A stretch of DNA of 64,000 bases. It comes from Myxococcales bacterium. GTDB taxonomy: Bacteria > Myxococcota_A > Polyangia > Polyangiales > JAFGIB01. The stretch lies in the NCBI GenBank assembly GCA_029880325.1, contig JAOUOP010000027.1, positions 37,128 through 101,127 on the forward strand, given 5' to 3'. Below the pieces are notes generated by a model. The model ran no database searches. It worked only from the letters and a program-made list of their open reading frames with translations, and was not told the DNA's origin. Positions 60,816-64,000 of this stretch are shown in pieces (the stretch's first letter is position 1; each line of letters begins with the position of its first letter). A program made the position numbers and the translations under genes.

Positions 60816-61763
60816 ATGACGCTACGACAGACTTGGCTTGGTAATGCCCTCGCGGGTTGTTGCCTGATGGCGGCCGCCGCGTCGCTCACGGCCTGCTCGG
60901 ACGACCCGGTTGGCCCCGCCAGCTGCGTTCCCGGTGAGGTCACAGCCTGCAAGTGTGAGGCGGGCGGTTCGGGGAGCACCACCTGCGGCAGCAGCGGCGT
61001 GGTCTCGCGCTGCGATTGCGGCAACGGCCTCGAGCCCGCCCTGGGTGCGACGAGCGGCGGCGGCAGCGGCCGCACCTCCGTGGTTGTCGGCGTCAATAAC
61101 GGCCTGGCCCCGGGCGGCGAGTTTGGAGCGCCCGCCAGCAGCGCTGAGGTTGCCAGTTGCGACGTCAGCTGCGATGGCGTCTGTACCGACAGCGCCGTCT
61201 GCGTCGGCTGCTTCGGCAGTACCGATTGCGGTGGCGGTGATCCCATATGCGACACCTCCCGCGCCCGCTGCGTCGAGTGCCAGGGCAGCATCGACTGCGC
61301 CGGCAACGAGGTCTGCGACCTGGCCGACGGCGAGTGCGTCACCGGTTGCTCCGGCGACGCCAGCTGCGGCGGCGACCGCCCCTACTGCGATCGCGGCCTG
61401 GGCCACTGCGTCGAATGCGTGGGTGATGGCAACTGCACCGACGGCGACCAACGCTTCTGCGATCTGAGCGTGGGTGAGTGCGTCGAGTGCCTGGGAGACG
61501 CGGACTGTGGCGGTACCCAGCGCTGTGATGGCGCCCGCGGTCGCTGCATCGAGTGTCTCGACTCCAGCGACTGCGGCGGCGGCGAGCCGGTCTGCGATCC
61601 GGTGCGCGGCCGCTGCGTGGAATGCATCCTCGACAGCCACTGCGGTGGCGACACTCCCGCCTGCGACCGCGACGACCACCAGTGTGAGGAGTGCACCCTG
61701 GATTCCCATTGCGCGCCGGGCGAGAGCTGCGACCGCGGCGACTGGGAGTGCCGCGGCGGCTGA
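60816..61763 (+). CDS. Cys-rich repeat lipoprotein, paralogue
   Basis: The 315-residue protein has a lipoprotein signal (lipobox SLTAC) and, from about 120, about eight tandem Cys-rich units of the same type as the 57212-57886 product, for example DADCGGTQRCDGARGRCIEC. An extra N-terminal Cys-containing segment (about 45-75) precedes a Gly/Ser linker. It is the longer of the two paralogues and is not in the sigma operon. AAGGAGCG lies about 8 nt before the ATG. Confidence 0.83.
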   Translation: MTLRQTWLGNALAGCCLMAAAASLTACSDDPVGPASCVPGEVTACKCEAGGSGSTTCGSSGVVSRCDCGNGLEPALGATSGGGSGRTSVVVGVNNGLAPGGEFGAPASSAEVASCDVSCDGVCTDSAVCVGCFGSTDCGGGDPICDTSRARCVECQGSIDCAGNEVCDLADGECVTGCSGDASCGGDRPYCDRGLGHCVECVGDGNCTDGDQRFCDLSVGECVECLGDADCGGTQRCDGARGRCIECLDSSDCGGGEPVCDPVRGRCVECILDSHCGGDTPACDRDDHQCEECTLDSHCAPGESCDRGDWECRGG

Positions 61764-61999
61764 GGCCCTTGCCGGGGGGGGGGCCAGCGGGCCCGGCCGT
61801 TTGCGACTTGAGCCGGGAAAGCGACCGATTTCGCATGGAACTGTCCATCGAATCCGCATGAGCACCTGAGCTACGCTCCCACACAGTTACTCAGTTGCAC
61901 GCGACCGGGAATCCTGGTAGTCGTGGACGCGGGTGATGTGAGCTGTCTTCGGCCGCGTGGGCGCGTGCTGGGGGCAGCTCCGTGTCATGGAGCGAGTGC
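61764..61999. other. Spacer upstream of amidohydrolase
   Basis: The 236-nt region contains a G-run (about 61772-61781) and GGAG for the next start. No terminator hairpin or dyad is convincing. Confidence 0.35.
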
Positions 62000-63712
62000 A
62001 TGCCGAAGTCGCGGTTTCCCTGGTTGTCGTTGCGCAAGAAGACCGACCCCGAGTTCCCCGTGGAGCCTCCGATGTGGATGGGGAGTCGCTCCAACGGCGA
62101 GTACTTCCACCAGCAGACCTCCCGCGAGCGCCTGATCCGCAAGTTGGTGCTGGAGCGGGCCGACGAAAGCTCGCGCAAGCTGGGCATGGACCGGCGCGAG
62201 TTTCTGGCCAGCTCCATGGGCATGTTTACGACGCTGGCGGTGATCAATCAGGTGGGCGGTTGCGGTGGCGACGACGGTGACGGAACCACCTCGACGTCCG
62301 TGGCTGATGCGGCCATGGGGTCGGCCCCCGACGCCGGCGCCATGGTCGACGCCGCAGCGGCTGATGCGGCTTCAGGAGCCACGGGCAAGGGCAACGCCAT
62401 CGGCTCCTGCCCCTACGTGGTCCCCACGGAGGCCACTTGCGAAGAGACCGACTTGCTCAGCGGCGACGAGTTCATCTTCGACGTCCAAACCCACAGTTTC
62501 GACGACGGCGAGTGGCGCCAGCGCAACAACGTTTACGCCAGCTTTTTGGGGATTCTGGCCACCTGCACCGACGCCAGCGAGCGGCTCGCCTGCTTCGACG
62601 AGCAGCATTATGGCACGCTGATGTTCGTCGAGAGCGACACCACAGTCAGCGTGATCTCCTCCTGGCCCGCCCAGCTCTGCTCCGAGGGCGGTCCCAGTGT
62701 CTGCGGGCTGCCGCTGTCCAATCCGGCCATGCGCGAGCTGCGCGACTCGATCAACCGTCGCGCCAAGTCCGAGCGCGTGGTCAATCAGGTGCAGGTGATG
62801 GCCAACGATCGCTGGGAGCTGCAGGCCGAGGCCATGACCATGGCGGCCCAGGATCCGGCCTGGGGCGCGGTGGCCTGGAAGGGCTATCCCGGTTGGGGCC
62901 CGGCTGACGCGGGCATCGGTGGCGCCGGCTATTTCCTCAACGACGACACCGGCCGCACCTTCATCGAGCACGGGCTTTCACTGGGGGTTTCAAACTTCGC
63001 CATTCACAAGGGCTTGCCGATCCCCGGCTTCGACGTCGAGCACAACCAACCGGTGGAGGTCGGCGCCACGGCCAAGGAATATCCCGAGGCGACCTTCATC
63101 ATCTACCACAGCGGCATCGGCGCCGGCACCGGCAACATCCTGTCGGTGGCGACGCCCGAGCGCGTGCCCTTTGACGAAAACATCGAAGACCCGTTGCAAC
63201 ACCAGGGCGTCAACCAGTTGATCGCCTCGATGCGTCAGGCGGGCCTGGGCGCTGGCGACAACGTCTATGCCGAGATGGGCAGCGCCTGGAGCAACGTGAT
63301 GGACGACCCGGTCGCCGCCCAGCACTACATCGGCAAGCTGCTGAAGTACTTCGGTGAGGACAACATCGTCTGGGGCACCGACTCGATCCTCTACGGCAGC
63401 CCGCAGCCCCAGATCGACGCCTTCCGTCGCTTCCAGATCACCGAAGAGTTCCAGGAGATGTACGGCTACCCGCAGCTCACCGAGCAGGCGAGGCGCAAGA
63501 TCTTCGGGCTCAACGCCGCTGCCATCTACTGCGTCGACCCCGACGCCAAGCGCTGTGCGGTGACCGCAGACGAATTCGCCAGCGTGCGCCAGCACTGGGA
63601 CGCCGACTTCGGCCCCCGCCGTTGGGCGATCCAGGAGCCGCTGGGTCCCACCAGCCGCCGCGAGTTTCTGCAGCTTGCCCGCTTCAATCGCGCCCGTCGC
63701 CAGCCCGGCTAG
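62000..63712 (+). CDS. Tat-exported amidohydrolase 2-family protein
   Basis: The 570-residue protein has a long polar N terminus (about 1-60), a Tat-like motif with R65/R66 (MDRREFLASS), a hydrophobic stretch and a lipobox-like GGC (C88). The mature part resembles amidohydrolase 2: metal-site candidates include FDVQTHSF (Q in place of the usual first His of HxH), IHKGLPIPG, IIYHSGIG and the GTDSILYG Asp. The changed first ligand may alter metal binding or specificity. GGAG lies 7 nt before the ATG. The stop codon is the TAG of a CTAG that begins the inverted repeat at 63709. Confidence 0.82.
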   Translation: MPKSRFPWLSLRKKTDPEFPVEPPMWMGSRSNGEYFHQQTSRERLIRKLVLERADESSRKLGMDRREFLASSMGMFTTLAVINQVGGCGGDDGDGTTSTSVADAAMGSAPDAGAMVDAAAADAASGATGKGNAIGSCPYVVPTEATCEETDLLSGDEFIFDVQTHSFDDGEWRQRNNVYASFLGILATCTDASERLACFDEQHYGTLMFVESDTTVSVISSWPAQLCSEGGPSVCGLPLSNPAMRELRDSINRRAKSERVVNQVQVMANDRWELQAEAMTMAAQDPAWGAVAWKGYPGWGPADAGIGGAGYFLNDDTGRTFIEHGLSLGVSNFAIHKGLPIPGFDVEHNQPVEVGATAKEYPEATFIIYHSGIGAGTGNILSVATPERVPFDENIEDPLQHQGVNQLIASMRQAGLGAGDNVYAEMGSAWSNVMDDPVAAQHYIGKLLKYFGEDNIVWGTDSILYGSPQPQIDAFRRFQITEEFQEMYGYPQLTEQARRKIFGLNAAAIYCVDPDAKRCAVTADEFASVRQHWDADFGPRRWAIQEPLGPTSRREFLQLARFNRARRQPG

Positions 63713-63733
63713 GAGACTGGTGTCAAACGAGCG
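63709..63733 (+). repeat. Left 25-nt inverted repeat
   Basis: Core GAGACTGGTGTCAAACGAGCG preceded by CTAG would exceed 20 nt, so key parts are CTAGGAGACTGG at the outer end and AACGAGCG at the inner end. It is the exact reverse complement of 63854-63878. Confidence 0.9.
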
Positions 63734-63853
63734 TGCGTGGATCTCGGAGCGCCGTGACCTCGTGGGGGGCAGCCGAGGACCGAGGAAATACCCGCTATTT
63801 TCGCAGCGGACTCGGATGGCGCACACGGGGTTACGCCGCCCGGGAGGTGCGTG

Positions 63854-63878
63854 CGCTCGTTTGACACCAGTCTCCTAG
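63854..63878 (-). repeat. Right 25-nt inverted repeat
   Basis: Exact reverse complement of the left arm; its outer CTAG abuts a further partial copy of GAGACTGGTGT running the other way (63879-63889), forming the palindrome at 63864-63889. Confidence 0.9.
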
Positions 63879-63889
63879 GAGACTGGTGT
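63864..63889. terminator. 26-nt perfect palindrome followed by a T-run
   Basis: The dyad is centred on CTCCTAGGAG and followed by TTTT at the plus-strand side, which has the form of a factor-independent terminator for the amidohydrolase transcript, though no loop bases separate the arms. The same palindrome can also be read as two element ends meeting at a CTAG target. Confidence 0.55.
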
Positions 63890-63960
63890 TTTTCGTGACC
63901 GTGTGCGTTTTCGTCGCGAGGGGGATCGAAATCGGCGATCAAGACGGATATTGAGGGGGT

Positions 63961-64000
63961 ATGACCTTGGGACGAGCGCCGCAGCAGGCCAATCTGCTGA
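63961..64000 (+). CDS. Partial CDS at right edge, probable transposase start
   Basis: An ATG at 63961 follows GAGGGGG and opens a frame of 13 complete codons (MTLGRAPQQANLL) that runs off the window. Starts of this type are familiar from IS1182-like transposases, and the sequence upstream carries an element-like end (63879 onward). With so few residues the assignment is tentative. Confidence 0.4.
   Translation, partial: MTLGRAPQQANLL

Larger units (their letters stand above)
63709..63878. mobile_element. Small inverted-repeat element (MITE-like)
   Basis: A 170-nt segment is bounded by perfect 25-nt inverted repeats (63709-63733 and 63854-63878). Both outer ends are CTAG, a possible duplicated target. 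The 120-nt interior has no credible gene. The left end supplies the stop codon of the amidohydrolase. Origin as a non-autonomous relative of an element starting at about 63879 is inference. Confidence 0.55.

Overview
The window is GC-rich, gene-dense bacterial chromosome, most likely from a myxobacterium-like deltaproteobacterium (Myxococcota, Polyangia-type). The reasons are the many two-component proteins, a PEGA-domain protein, TPR-plus-membrane proteins, Cys-rich repeat lipoproteins, copper monooxygenase-like lipoproteins, an ECF sigma/anti-sigma pair and an orphan PrkA. This assignment is inference from gene content; there is no rRNA or tRNA gene to test it.

Region 1 (220-13265, minus strand) is one tightly packed chemosensory operon. 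In transcription order it encodes STAS, CheY, CheA, CheW, a soluble globin-GAF-PAS-PAS chemoreceptor ending in a CheR-docking-like pentapeptide, CheR, CheD, CheB, a kinase with a broken receiver, a receiver-kinase with a broken ATPase, and an HDOD response regulator. A second, sensorless soluble chemoreceptor (13597) diverges from it.

Region 2 (14814-21695) is a dense signalling patch: a NarL-type regulator, three more histidine kinases (one hybrid), a PAS-like/LuxR regulator, and a receiver-PATAN-roadblock protein. A perfect CRP-type box lies in its central divergent spacer.

Region 3 (21833-31345) has a copper type II monooxygenase-like lipoprotein carrying a fused cytochrome c motif, a GAF-PAS hybrid kinase with a PhoB-type regulator, an unknown lipoprotein coupled to a TPR membrane protein, a two-haem cytochrome lipoprotein, a short AraC-type protein and a TauE/SafE permease.

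Region 4 (31542-37038, minus strand) is a coupled three-gene envelope export cluster: RND/MMPL exporter, LolA-like protein, outer-membrane barrel.

Region 5 (37342-44565) is mostly housekeeping: gloB, PEGA protein, rsmD, coaD, a QEGLA-motif metallopeptidase whose 3' end overlaps coaD antisense, prkA and a universal stress protein.

Region 6 (44636-55292) holds a small membrane protein with a palindromic operator candidate, a TPR protein, a divergent TetR/acyl-CoA ligase pair with twin operator-like palindromes, a second copper monooxygenase-like lipoprotein, an ATP/ADP-translocase-like HEAT protein overlapped by a double cyclic-nucleotide-binding protein, and an MBL-fold hydrolase.

Region 7 (55385-64000) has a double TM2 protein, an OmpA-like lipoprotein, an ECF sigma/anti-sigma/Cys-rich lipoprotein operon, a Pro-Glu-repeat envelope protein, a second Cys-rich lipoprotein and a Tat-type amidohydrolase. 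The amidohydrolase stop codon sits in the terminal inverted repeat of a small mobile-element-like structure at the right edge, followed by the first codons of a probable transposase.
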